This document shows, in pieces, positions 1 to 8,164 of a stretch of DNA of 47,810 nucleotides (position 1 is its first letter; each line of letters starts with the position of its first letter). The translations under genes were made by a program, and so were the position numbers. The DNA is from Clostridia bacterium (GTDB taxonomy: Bacteria; Bacillota; Clostridia; Peptostreptococcales; JAAYPU01), in assembly GCA_016278615.1 (NCBI GenBank), contig JADQBM010000094.1, positions 1-47,810 on the forward strand, in the 5' to 3' direction. The notes under the pieces are model-generated. The model made no database searches. It saw only the letters and a list, made by a program, of their open reading frames with translations, and had not been told where the DNA came from.

Positions 1-24
1 ACCTTAGCCAGACTTGGCTTAGGT
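1..24. repeat. Short inverted repeat at the window edge
   Basis: Positions 1-10 and 15-24 are inverted repeats with one mismatch around a 4-nt loop. No T-run follows on the plus strand, so it does not look like a normal terminator. It lies just outside the left repeat of the VOC gene and may belong to a neighbouring cassette or repeat that is cut off here. Confidence 0.4.
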
Positions 25-53
25 TAATAGATTTGGGTGAAGCGTAGCGGAAC

Positions 54-84
54 CGTAAACTTTTTGTTATACGATGGACCATGC
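54..84 (+). repeat. Left copy of imperfect inverted repeat flanking the VOC gene
   Basis: This stretch matches the reverse complement of 611-642 at roughly three quarters of positions by eye. The shared blocks are CGTAAA, GTTATACGA and CCATGC. The pair brackets a single gene. That is the arrangement of a mobile cassette or a small transposable unit, but neither copy fits the canonical integron attC core well. Confidence 0.5.
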
Positions 85-116
85 ACCCCTACCTCTTCTC
101 TGGAATTATAGATTCA

Positions 117-575
117 TTAATCCTGTTTACTCCAGTTTTGTATTTCTATAAAATTTCCTTCTGGATCTTGTGCGTATACAGCTGTTAATATTCCAAGCTC
201 GCCATAATCCTTTTTTATTATCTCTCCTAATTTTTTTCCATCATTCAGTATTACTTTTTTTAACATATCCTCTACATCATCAACATGAAAAGCTATATGC
301 CCAAGACCTTGTTTATTTATCTTAGACTTACTATTGTCTATAATTTTCGGTTCATATTCAAAAATTTCCAAAGTTGGACCATTATCGAAACCAGGCAAAC
401 TCAAATGGATACCTTTTATCTTAACATCATTAATATCTGTCATCTTATCTATCCACTTACCTGAAAGATTCCTTTCTGGATATTGTGGTTTACAATTAAA
501 CACATCTATATAAAACTGAGATAACTTTTTCCAATCCTGTGCAATAATATTTGTATGAACATATTTAATACCCAC
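117..575 (-). CDS. VOC-family (glyoxalase/dioxygenase-fold) protein
   Basis: This 152-residue protein has the length and layout of a single-chain vicinal-oxygen-chelate protein with two beta-alpha-beta-beta-beta modules. The usual metal-ligand positions are visible: a His in KYVHTNI near residue 7, a His in GLGHIAFHVDD near residue 95 and a Glu in GNFIEIQNW near residue 145. The substrate cannot be read from sequence; glyoxalase I, dioxygenase and antibiotic-resistance functions all use this fold. The start is GTG at 573-575, seven bases after AAGGAGG. The gene stands alone between imperfect inverted repeats (54-84 and 611-642), with a tyrosine-recombinase remnant upstream, so it may be a transferred cassette. 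Confidence 0.85.
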   Translation of the reverse strand: MGIKYVHTNIIAQDWKKLSQFYIDVFNCKPQYPERNLSGKWIDKMTDINDVKIKGIHLSLPGFDNGPTLEIFEYEPKIIDNSKSKINKQGLGHIAFHVDDVEDMLKKVILNDGKKLGEIIKKDYGELGILTAVYAQDPEGNFIEIQNWSKQD

Positions 576-597
576 TTTACTTCCTCCTTCTTATTTA

Positions 598-891
598 TCA
601 ATCCCACTTTGCATGGCCTTTCGTATAACTTATATATTTACGAAGTATGTCGGCAACACTTCCTTTATAAGAGGTGTTTGCAACGTATGTCGGCAATATC
701 TCTATCATGAGTCTACAGGATTTTCTATACCCTGCTAGTAGAAACATTGTATATATTTCAGTAGTTTTACTACTGCTATGTCCTAATAACTCTTGAATAA
801 AAAAAGAACAGCCCAACAATATCTCTATCATCAAACTGCTTCTATCACTCTTTCCATATCCATTCCTCCCAGAATAAATCTTAGAATCCAA
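598..891 (-). pseudogene. Remnant of a tyrosine recombinase C-terminus
   Basis: The reading frame holds IQELLGHSSSKTTEIYT, the C-terminal box of XerC/D-like phage integrases: LGH with the catalytic His, then the Tyr nucleophile in EIYT. The R-K-HxR parts of the catalytic domain are missing, and after EIYT the frame runs into unrelated sequence rather than the usual HVS tail. The fragment lies between two copies of a 15-bp direct repeat (694-708 and 817-831), and a 12-bp repeat occurs at 645-656 and 685-696. I read it as a decayed integrase patch made by rearrangement, not a working protein. Confidence 0.7.
611..642 (-). repeat. Right copy of inverted repeat flanking the VOC gene
   Basis: This is the partner of 54-84 in opposite orientation. 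It starts about 35 bp upstream of the VOC start codon and overlaps the end of the recombinase remnant. Confidence 0.5.
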
Positions 892-982
892 ACCCCAAGA
901 TAATTATAAGGTAATTTATGTAATTAAGCAATATTTTGTAAGTTTATCTCTTGTTTTGTATTTTGGTTCAGGGTATAGGTTC

Positions 983-1040
983 GGTCGGGCACGGGGACCC
1001 GACCCTACAGTCTTTTTAAGGACAGGGGCAAGCCCTGTCC
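983..1040. repeat. Two adjacent palindromic repeats of a dispersed family
   Basis: The first palindrome pairs GGTCGGG (983-989) with CCCGACC (998-1004). The second pairs GGACAGGG (1020-1027) with CCCTGTCC (1033-1040). Both are followed by CTACAG. The second shares the frame GGACA-N3-GCAAG-N5-TCCCTACA with the repeats at 18353 and 23643. They are intergenic and REP-like. Confidence 0.7.
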
Positions 1041-1073
1041 CTACAGATTTAACATTTTGTGTAAAAAGTCACC

Positions 1074-1104
1074 GTCCCCATTTGTTTTTGTCCCCATTTG
1101 TTTT
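1074..1104. repeat. Tandem 16-bp intergenic repeat
   Basis: GTCCCCATTTGTTTT occurs twice, at 1074-1088 and 1090-1104, and runs into the stop codon of the DUF3160 gene. A related ACCGTCCC stretch lies at 37504-37512. Sequences of this type are scattered between genes in many clostridia, sometimes beside REP-associated transposases; none is seen here. Confidence 0.5.
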
Positions 1105-3331
1105 ATTGCGGTACATATTCTACGGAATCAATCTGAACTTGATTTTCTTCATGAGATTTAAAGGAGTAAACCCATTCCGGTTGCTTGGGTGCCTCTTTCA
1201 TGAATTTTTCCAGGTTAATCTGCTCATATTCCCAGTCATCATGCTTTATCTTTTCAATACCTAACATTTCATGCCACTTGGCATCCGTTAAAGGCTCATC
1301 GCTTAAGAATTCATGATATCCAAACACAGCCCCCCTTGCAAGATAGATTTTCCCTTGATCATAGATGGCAACATAGATTTCATTAGGGAATTCTGTACCA
1401 ATTTCTAAAAATGCACCAACATCTGCTATACCTGCGATATCTGATACCAAAGCTGGCGCCAATGGAATATCATAATCTGAAGAGAAACTGGCTTCAATTA
1501 ATTCCATGGCACCACCGATATATTTAAGCCTACTGTTCTCTTCTTCTGTTAAAGGTTCATTGTTCATTTCTTTAAGAGAGCAGTCTCTTAGCAATTTATA
1601 AAGATTTAAAAGGTGCTCAGCACCATTGGCCTTTTGTTCATCTAATAACCCTCTTTTTTTAAGATTTTGACTGGAATAGTCTACGAGCCATACAAGCTTT
1701 TCATAGACTTCTACATTGGGCTCTACATATTGTGGCAGATATGGAATTTCTGCGGGTCCGCCCATTTCCGCAACGGGCTGCTTGGCATACAACACGGTAT
1801 CATGCTTTAATTCCGCGTAACTTCCCAAGGCTGTATTGATGTTTTTATCTCGCCATGCCATATTCTTCATGAAAAAGGGTAAGCCATCATGATTCTCATA
1901 GTCTTTTAAAACAGCTTTTATATTCCAAAGCCATCCATTATATAAGTTAGACATCCATTCATTTTCTTTTATCTCACTTACTTTACTTTTCATCTTAGGC
2001 AAGTTCTCTTTATGTTTTTCCAAACCTAAACCTGTTTTGGGAACATAGTATTGATAATCCAATTCTTCTGCATGTTGGTTTCCAAATGCTGCTGCCACAT
2101 CCAGTCCTGATGGTACTGGGCGGATAATAGGAAACATCAATTCCTGAAGAATATTGGCATCCAAAGTATATCTTTGTCCCATGAATCTAAATTGTTTTTG
2201 AGTTGGAGTGTCTACCACGCCTAAAACCAATTTATTTTGAATACGAGGTTCAGGCAGTTTGTTCACTTCTTCTAAAAGCTTTTCATAATAGCTTTCGTCT
2301 CTGAAATCATTTATATCGGGTTCGTCGCCAAATACATTTATAATAACATCCTTCATGTTAAAAATGGTAATATCATCCGACTGCCCTACAAAAAAATCTG
2401 TTGGTGCATAAATTTTATCCCATGCTTCTATATCGTTTTTCCCTTGATCCTCTAAAAATGTAATGGTAGATATGAGCATTGCCTTAACTGTACCGGGAAC
2501 ATTTAGTTCTTTCTCCTCTTTAAGGGGAAATCCCAAAAGACCATACCACATCATTCCTTTAAAATATTTTTCAAGCACTTCATCTCCTGCATAGTGCCCT
2601 CTTACAACAAATTGCTCATAATTAATATCAAATCCCATGAGTGGTGATGCAGAATAGCCTTCAGATTTTTTTATCAGGTCTATTTCTTCTTCTGCAACTT
2701 TCTTCACTTCATCAGACACAGAGCCATATGAATCATTTAATATTTTATTGCTCACAGAAAAAAATATCAATATTTCCTTTAAATCTTCTTTTACCTCATC
2801 ATAGCCTTCAGCTTCATAAAGATTTAGAGTTTTTCCCAACATTCGTGCCGTTAAGATTTGTAACTCTTCAAGGAAGTATTCCTTTTCGATGCTCTTTAGA
2901 GTTTCACTGTAAAACTTATGATATAAATGCAGCGCCATATCCGTGGTAACAAAATTGGGTGTTTGATTATATTCGTTGGATTCATAAATGCTATACATTT
3001 TCATGAGATTGGATTTTTTCGGATTTGGTGGTAATACAATAAATCCATTTTGTGCCAACATCTCTTTTTGATTTTCTGTAAATCCATGAATTCTGTTTAT
3101 ATTTTCAAGATTACTTAAATCGTTATTCACATGATATTCGGGTATTTCCCATGTTTGTTTTGTGGTTTCGTATTCAACCTCTGTGTTTTTATATGTACTA
3201 AGTTCTGTCCAAACCGGTTGTAAAGATGATTCATTTGCATGACTCTCAACAGGGTCATTTTGTCCTGAACTGCATGCAGCAGTTAATATCATACTGATAC
3301 ATAAGAAAATAATAAATAATCTTTTAATCAT
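1103..3331 (-). CDS. DUF3160-family lipoprotein
   Basis: This 742-residue protein starts with a lipoprotein signal: a basic MIKR, a hydrophobic run and LTAAC with the lipidated Cys at residue 20. The mature part is a long soluble domain that I recognise as DUF3160 from FVTTDMALHLYHKFYSETL (about residues 127-145) and the large all-helical body. The function is unknown; it should sit on the outer face of the membrane. It is the last gene of a tight leftward run: the upstream gene ends one base before it (stop 3333-3335, start 3331), which suggests translational coupling. Membership of the operon with an FG-GAP-like protein hints at a cell-surface complex, but this is inference. Confidence 0.85.
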   Translation of the reverse strand: MIKRLFIIFLCISMILTAACSSGQNDPVESHANESSLQPVWTELSTYKNTEVEYETTKQTWEIPEYHVNNDLSNLENINRIHGFTENQKEMLAQNGFIVLPPNPKKSNLMKMYSIYESNEYNQTPNFVTTDMALHLYHKFYSETLKSIEKEYFLEELQILTARMLGKTLNLYEAEGYDEVKEDLKEILIFFSVSNKILNDSYGSVSDEVKKVAEEEIDLIKKSEGYSASPLMGFDINYEQFVVRGHYAGDEVLEKYFKGMMWYGLLGFPLKEEKELNVPGTVKAMLISTITFLEDQGKNDIEAWDKIYAPTDFFVGQSDDITIFNMKDVIINVFGDEPDINDFRDESYYEKLLEEVNKLPEPRIQNKLVLGVVDTPTQKQFRFMGQRYTLDANILQELMFPIIRPVPSGLDVAAAFGNQHAEELDYQYYVPKTGLGLEKHKENLPKMKSKVSEIKENEWMSNLYNGWLWNIKAVLKDYENHDGLPFFMKNMAWRDKNINTALGSYAELKHDTVLYAKQPVAEMGGPAEIPYLPQYVEPNVEVYEKLVWLVDYSSQNLKKRGLLDEQKANGAEHLLNLYKLLRDCSLKEMNNEPLTEEENSRLKYIGGAMELIEASFSSDYDIPLAPALVSDIAGIADVGAFLEIGTEFPNEIYVAIYDQGKIYLARGAVFGYHEFLSDEPLTDAKWHEMLGIEKIKHDDWEYEQINLEKFMKEAPKQPEWVYSFKSHEENQVQIDSVEYVPQ

Positions 3332-3332
3332 C

Positions 3333-4175
3333 TTATGGTTTTCTCCTCTCTATTAAAGCATTATCTGTCAGTTGCAGAATGATTTTTTTGGAATTCTGTT
3401 TTTCTATGACTGCACGGATATATTCTTTTTCTTCTATTGTTGTAACCATAATACTCTCGATTTTTTCATAAGTTTTGCTTTCACCAATCATAATAAAACC
3501 AAATCCAAACCAATAATAGGCCGTTATGACCTTCTCACCATTGTCCTTTTCCTCAAGCACAACAAATTCATCAATGCCATCTCCATTGAAATCCACAAAA
3601 CAAGCATCCGTAAATGCTTGCCTAACTTTAGATCCTGTCCACTTTTTTACCAACTTTCCATCTTGAAAATTAAAGAAAAAAGGTCTGTTTTCCATCCCAG
3701 GATAATAGAGGGTTGACTTATAAACACCTATAAAAATATCCTTATCTCCGTCTCCATCAACCTCGCACACCTCTATTTTCCAAGGTTTTATTTCGCTCAA
3801 GTCATTGGTATACATTATATCCAAAGATATTTTTTCATCAATAAATATGGGTTTGAAGATTATTAACGCCTTCCCATACTTAGAGCCTACCTCTTTTGAC
3901 AAAACCAATATTTCATCCACTTGATCATCATCAATATCCCCAATATCAAAATCCAATATATGAATCTCTTCTGGAAAGTTAACACGATTTATTATTCCGT
4001 CTCTATTTATTAAAATATCAGACCCATCATATGTAAACAAATAATCCTTCCCTGAAATATGAATTCTTTGAGATTCAGAAATCGTCGAAACATCTTCTGG
4101 TGACATTAAAAAAGCAAGCATAAAGAAAACAATCAGAAAAAATAGCCCTACCCAAATGACCTTCATTTTTTTCAT
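3333..4175 (-). CDS. Membrane-anchored FG-GAP/VCBS-repeat-like protein
   Basis: This 280-residue protein has one N-terminal transmembrane segment (about residues 6-24) and an extracellular part with Asp-rich calcium-loop repeats of the FG-GAP type: DIDDDQVDEILVL, EVDGDGDKDIFIG and DFNGDGIDEFVVL. These give a partial beta-propeller look. No enzyme motif is visible. It starts four bases after the stop of the nitroreductase gene with only a distant ribosome site, and it ends one base before the DUF3160 gene, so the three genes are probably co-translated. The likely role is calcium-dependent binding or scaffolding on the cell surface with the DUF3160 lipoprotein. Confidence 0.75.
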   Translation of the reverse strand: MKKMKVIWVGLFFLIVFFMLAFLMSPEDVSTISESQRIHISGKDYLFTYDGSDILINRDGIINRVNFPEEIHILDFDIGDIDDDQVDEILVLSKEVGSKYGKALIIFKPIFIDEKISLDIMYTNDLSEIKPWKIEVCEVDGDGDKDIFIGVYKSTLYYPGMENRPFFFNFQDGKLVKKWTGSKVRQAFTDACFVDFNGDGIDEFVVLEEKDNGEKVITAYYWFGFGFIMIGESKTYEKIESIMVTTIEEKEYIRAVIEKQNSKKIILQLTDNALIERRKP

Positions 4176-4179
4176 TTAT

Positions 4180-4710
4180 TTATTCATATAGGTCCTTCCA
4201 TTTATTATAGAAAACCCGATCTTCGAGATATCGATCCGTAGGTTCCTTCACTTTCCCTTTGTATCCCAAAGAAATAATAGCGAAAGGCACCACTTGCTCT
4301 GGCAAATCCAAAAGATGTTTGATTCCATCCACAAACTCTTTATCAGGGTGAACCCCTATCCAGACGCCCCCTAAGCCCTGATGCTCTATTTCCAAAAGCA
4401 TGTTTTGAGTCGCAGCTGCACAATCTTGAACCCACCAAAAATCCTCAGGGTCCTTGGCATAAGTTTTGTCGGCACACACCAAAATAGCACATGGGCTTTT
4501 TTTCAACACAGGGGCACACCAAATCACTTCAGGTATCTCATTCAGTATTTTTTTATCATCAATAACCATAAATACCCATGGCTGTTCGTTCTCTGAAGAA
4601 GGTGCAGCCATTCCGGCTCTAATGATTTCTTTAATTTTTTCTTTTTCAACTCCTTGATCGCTATATTTTCTAATGCTTCTTCTTTGATATATAATGTCCA
4701 TATTTTTCAT
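4180..4710 (-). CDS. Nitroreductase-family FMN oxidoreductase
   Basis: This 176-residue protein is the usual length for a small nitroreductase-fold, FMN-dependent NAD(P)H oxidoreductase. The N-terminal RRSIRKYSD (residues 10-18) is the phosphate-binding FMN motif. AAPSSENEQPW (35-45) and GGVWIGVHP (about 114-122) are further conserved family stretches. The natural substrate (nitro compounds, quinones, flavin or enones) cannot be told. Two close ATG codons (residues 1 and 4) fit the AAAGGAAG site; I kept the first. It follows the amidohydrolase gene by 29 bases and is part of the same run. Confidence 0.88.
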   Translation of the reverse strand: MKNMDIIYQRRSIRKYSDQGVEKEKIKEIIRAGMAAPSSENEQPWVFMVIDDKKILNEIPEVIWCAPVLKKSPCAILVCADKTYAKDPEDFWWVQDCAAATQNMLLEIEHQGLGGVWIGVHPDKEFVDGIKHLLDLPEQVVPFAIISLGYKGKVKEPTDRYLEDRVFYNKWKDLYE

Positions 4711-4739
4711 TCTTCCTTTCCCATGTTTTATCTAATCTG

Positions 4740-6401
4740 TTAAGCAAAATCTTCCGCCGTTCTAAGTGAATCTTTCTTTGTAAACAAATTGCCTCCGACA
4801 ATTGTTTTTTCAACTATGACATCCTTAATCTGTTCCTCATTGATTTCGAACAAATCATCAGACAATACCACAAAATCAGCATATTTACCAATTTCAAAAT
4901 TGCCTTTTAGGTCTTCCTCATGGGATAAAAAGGCGGCTCCAGTGGTAAAAATATAAATGGCCTCTTTTAGACTTAATTTTTCTTCTGGTATCCAACCGTC
5001 TTTAGGCATCCCTGCTAAATCTTGGCGATTAACAGCGGCATGAATGCCATAAATTGGGTTAAAGCTTTCAACAGGTGCATCTGAGCTTCCTGCACACTTT
5101 ATTCCCTTTTCAAAATATTTTTTCCAACTGTAACAGTATTTCAGTCTTTTAGCGCCTACCCTGCTTTCTATAATTCTCCAATCTGAAGAAACAAATACCG
5201 GTTGAATGTTTGCAATAATATCTAGAGTTTTAAATTTCTCTAAAATCTCTTCTGATGCAATTTGACAGTGAATAATCGAGGGTCTGAACCCCTTTTTTTT
5301 GTACAATTTCTTATATTTTTGATAGTTGTTTAGAATTATTTTCATAGCTCTGTCGCCTATTGCGTGAACGCACATGTCAAAATTATTTTTGAAGCTTTCT
5401 GAAATCATTTCATCATATTCTTTTTCTGAATTCAACAGAATCCCCCTGTTGTTGAGATCATCAGAATAAGCTTCTTCTAAAGCAGCCGTCCGCGAACCCA
5501 ATGAACCATCTGCGATAATCTTAACTGGGCCTATTCTCAAGCGATTTATATCCATCCATGATTTCATTCCCATGTCTTTATATTCAACAATATCCTCTAA
5601 AGATGCTACTCGAAGCTGAAGAATGACTCTTAGGGGAAGTGCGTTCTCTTGAGCAAGTTCCTCATAAGCTTGCCATAACATTTTCTTGTCTTCTATAAAT
5701 GAAAAATCATCTGCGTGAACTGTGGTAATCCCCAAGGAAGCTAAATCTTGGCACCCTTCTAAAATCAGTGCTTTTAGCTTATCTTTTGAATGAATACTGG
5801 GTATTTGATTCGTAACCAAGCTCATTGCATTTTCTCTTAGCACCCCTGTTGGTTCACCTTGCTGATCTTTATCTATTTTCCCGCCATCTTGAAACGATGT
5901 ATTCGCATCTATACCGCATTCTTTTAATGCAACACTATTAACCACACAAATATGATAACAAGTACGTATTAAAAAAACAGGAGATTCTACGGTAACATCA
6001 TCCAACAAATGACGATCCGGATAACTTTTATCCTGAAACAATTCTTGATTCCATCCTGCTCCGATGACCCATTCACCAGGTTGAATATCATTTTTAACAA
6101 TATGGACTTTAATTCTTTTTACCATATCTTCTTTTGAAGTGCAATCGCTTAAAGAAACCTCGTGACATTTTTTCTGCGCATAAGCAATTAAATGTAGATG
6201 CGCATCTGTAAATCCAGGATATACGCTCTTTCCCTCAAGATCTATTACTTCACGGGCGCATTCATGAATACAATCCAAATCATTCAAAGATCCCATGGCT
6301 TCGATCTTCCCTTGGGATACGCCAAGGTATTCGATTTTCTTTTCATTAAATGAATAGAAATTACCATTAACATAAAGTTTTTCGAATTTTTTCTTTCCCA
6401 T
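4740..6401 (-). CDS. YtcJ-like amidohydrolase (Amidohydro_3)
   Basis: This 553-residue protein is a typical long metal-dependent hydrolase of the YtcJ type. The first metal-binding motif is HLHL at about residues 68-71, after YPGFTDA. Then come IIADGSLGSRTA, VHAIGDRAM and HCQIASE in the middle of the barrel, and SSDAPVESFNPIYGI near the end, which carries the last metal-ligand Asp. N- and C-terminal parts form the small beta-sandwich that flanks the barrel. Family members cleave amide or imine bonds of unknown metabolites, and no signal peptide is present. The start ATG follows AAGGGGGAAGTT. It is the first gene of the run reading down to 1103. Confidence 0.88.
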   Translation of the reverse strand: MGKKKFEKLYVNGNFYSFNEKKIEYLGVSQGKIEAMGSLNDLDCIHECAREVIDLEGKSVYPGFTDAHLHLIAYAQKKCHEVSLSDCTSKEDMVKRIKVHIVKNDIQPGEWVIGAGWNQELFQDKSYPDRHLLDDVTVESPVFLIRTCYHICVVNSVALKECGIDANTSFQDGGKIDKDQQGEPTGVLRENAMSLVTNQIPSIHSKDKLKALILEGCQDLASLGITTVHADDFSFIEDKKMLWQAYEELAQENALPLRVILQLRVASLEDIVEYKDMGMKSWMDINRLRIGPVKIIADGSLGSRTAALEEAYSDDLNNRGILLNSEKEYDEMISESFKNNFDMCVHAIGDRAMKIILNNYQKYKKLYKKKGFRPSIIHCQIASEEILEKFKTLDIIANIQPVFVSSDWRIIESRVGAKRLKYCYSWKKYFEKGIKCAGSSDAPVESFNPIYGIHAAVNRQDLAGMPKDGWIPEEKLSLKEAIYIFTTGAAFLSHEEDLKGNFEIGKYADFVVLSDDLFEINEEQIKDVIVEKTIVGGNLFTKKDSLRTAEDFA

Positions 6402-6471
6402 AACTTCCCCCTTGAAATATTCTTTTACTAACTATAATTTATCAGATATAAATTCCATTTGCTACAAAAAA

Positions 6472-6502
6472 TAGAGAAAGAATAGATCAACACCTATTCT
6501 TT
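6472..6502 (-). terminator. Rho-independent terminator of the LiaF-like gene
   Basis: A 9-bp perfect stem (6477-6485 with 6494-6502) is followed on the minus strand by CTCTATTTTTTG. It ends the transcript of the gene at 6542-7027. Confidence 0.7.
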
Positions 6503-6541
6503 ATTTATTCTACATTCATATTTTATTTGTTGCTTCAATAT

Positions 6542-7027
6542 TCACTCCTTTTTCGTTGGTACAAACATCAGAAATACACCAATGACAATGAGAATAATAG
6601 GAAAGGTTAAGTTGAATAAAAATAAATGGCCCAAATTCATAAACAGAAAAATTCCACTCATTGTACCCAAAATGCCAACAGGGATTAGCAATGCCTTATT
6701 TTTATCACCAAATAAATATAATTGAAAAATGCCTACTCCCGGTGCTAAAATAAACAAAGGCCAAAGGATCTCCATCCAGTCGTATCCAAATATAGAACAG
6801 AAACTAAAAATAAATCCTAAGGTCAAAAACAACCCTCCAGGCACTAATAAACCAATACTTTTTGTGCTGGGGTCTTTAAAATACCCTACTTCAAAGGCAA
6901 ATCCCAGTATCCAAAATATCAAAACCCAAGCGTTCTGAAAAATCCTTTCAGGAAAACCAAAATAATTAAAAATCAGTCCACCTATTCCTACTAAAATAAA
7001 TAGGATAGCAATACTTCTATTTTTCAT
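6542..7027 (-). CDS. LiaF/LiaI-like polytopic membrane protein
   Basis: This 161-residue protein is almost wholly hydrophobic, with about five membrane segments. The pattern of paired short helices separated by Gly-Pro turns matches the LiaF N-terminal transmembrane region found in cell-envelope stress proteins. The soluble C-terminal domain of true LiaF is absent, and the chain ends PTKKE after the last helix. It is a single-gene unit with its own terminator. Its promoter carries two CGTTAGAA boxes exactly 11 bp apart just upstream of -35, as expected for control by an OmpR-type response regulator. A role in envelope stress is inferred from that and the family. Confidence 0.65.
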   Translation of the reverse strand: MKNRSIAILFILVGIGGLIFNYFGFPERIFQNAWVLIFWILGFAFEVGYFKDPSTKSIGLLVPGGLFLTLGFIFSFCSIFGYDWMEILWPLFILAPGVGIFQLYLFGDKNKALLIPVGILGTMSGIFLFMNLGHLFLFNLTFPIILIVIGVFLMFVPTKKE

Positions 7028-7070
7028 TTTACACCTCTATACATTTTATTCATTAATAGCTCTAATGAAT

Positions 7071-7126
7071 AGTATACAGAATATGTATTAATTTAAAATA
7101 TGAAAAACGTTAGAATTGCGTTAGAA
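7071..7126 (-). promoter_or_regulatory. Response-regulator-type promoter of the LiaF-like gene
   Basis: Read on the minus strand, two TTCTAACG boxes (7119-7126 and 7108-7115) lie 11 bp apart. A -10 box TATACT (7071-7076) follows, and the -35 position is poor. Tandem boxes one helical turn apart beside a weak -35 are the hallmark of an OmpR/PhoB-family activator site. Confidence 0.6.
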
Positions 7127-7159
7127 AGAAAAAACGATTCAGATTTATTGTTAAAACCT

Positions 7160-8164
7160 TTAAGCTCGAATCGATATGTCTGCATGCTTCCTTGGCATTA
7201 TATTTATTTTGACTTCTTCTGTATTCCATCTTCCACATTTGTCTCCGAAACAACCTATCACTTTTTCTTCATCATATAGAGTCGCTACCTCACATTTATT
7301 TGAACACATATCACACTCAAAGCTCTTTGTTTTAATGAACCCATCTGCCAATACAAAACCTTTAAACTTTGTTCTTATATTCTCTTTGCTGACTGCTTTT
7401 TTTGCCAGTATTGCTGCCCCTACCGCTCCCATTACATCATAATATTTTGGAACCATTACTTCATATCCTAATTCCTTTTCAAAGGCTTTTTTTATGCCTA
7501 CATTCGCTGCTACACCACCTTGGAAAAAAATATTAGGAAGTATTTCCTTTCCTTTTGCAACATTATTCAAATAATTTCTTACCATGGCATGACATAATCC
7601 ACATATGATATCTGATGGGTCATAGCCTAATTGCTGCTTATGGATCATATCTGATTCAGCAAACACCGCACATCTGCCTGCAATTCTTACAGGTGCACTT
7701 GACTTCAATGCATAATTTCCAAACTCTTCGATGGGTATCTCCAATCTTTCTGCCTGTCGGTCTAAAAAAGAACCTGTGCCCGCTGCACAAACTGTATTCA
7801 TAGCAAAATCTGTTGCAATACCATTTTTTATTATAATAATTTTTGAATCTTGTCCTCCGATTTCTATCACCGTACGTACTTGTTTATTCATGGATACTGC
7901 GGCCATAGCATGTGCCGTTATCTCATTTTTTACAACATCAGCTCCAACAAGGAATGATGCCAGCACCCTTCCACTTCCTGTCGTTCCCACTCCTCGTATT
8001 ATGCTATTGCTATATTTTTCATTTAATATCTTAAAACCTTCTTGAATAACCTTTATTGGTCTACCCTTCGTCCTAAGATATAACTTGTCTATTAGATTTA
8101 AATCATCATCTATAACCACTATATTGGTGCTTACGGAACCTACATCAACTCCGAGATAATGCAT
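7160..8164 (-). CDS. BadF/HgdC-type ATPase activase (acyl-CoA dehydratase activator)
   Basis: This is an ASKHA-fold ATPase that drives one electron from ferredoxin into 2-hydroxyacyl-CoA dehydratases or benzoyl-CoA reductases. Visible motifs are GVDVGSVSTNIVV (N-terminal phosphate loop), EIGGQDSK and a C-terminal FFQGGVAAN. The two Cys residues that hold the bridging [4Fe-4S] cluster in HgdC are present (VCAAGTG and AGRCAVFAE, residues 126 and 165 from the chosen start). A C-terminal extension has five more Cys (CDMCSNKC and CFGDKC), suggesting an added metal site. I chose the ATG at 8164 because GGAAAGGAG lies eight bases before it; a longer frame to 8191 lacks a site. It overlaps the upstream gene by 20 bases. 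No dehydratase subunit genes are in the window. Confidence 0.88.
   Translation of the reverse strand: MHYLGVDVGSVSTNIVVIDDDLNLIDKLYLRTKGRPIKVIQEGFKILNEKYSNSIIRGVGTTGSGRVLASFLVGADVVKNEITAHAMAAVSMNKQVRTVIEIGGQDSKIIIIKNGIATDFAMNTVCAAGTGSFLDRQAERLEIPIEEFGNYALKSSAPVRIAGRCAVFAESDMIHKQQLGYDPSDIICGLCHAMVRNYLNNVAKGKEILPNIFFQGGVAANVGIKKAFEKELGYEVMVPKYYDVMGAVGAAILAKKAVSKENIRTKFKGFVLADGFIKTKSFECDMCSNKCEVATLYDEEKVIGCFGDKCGRWNTEEVKINIMPRKHADISIRA

Noticed and set aside
611-642. Resemblance of TTCGTATAACTTAT to a loxP arm
   Set aside because: Only about eight bases agree and there is no second arm at the right spacing; chance similarity.
956-1264. Plus-strand 102-codon open frame
   Set aside because: It runs through palindromic repeats and into the antisense of the DUF3160 gene; no ribosome site or protein-like composition.
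7176-8045. Several plus-strand frames opposite the activase ATPase gene
   Set aside because: Antisense shadows of a strongly conserved coding gene.
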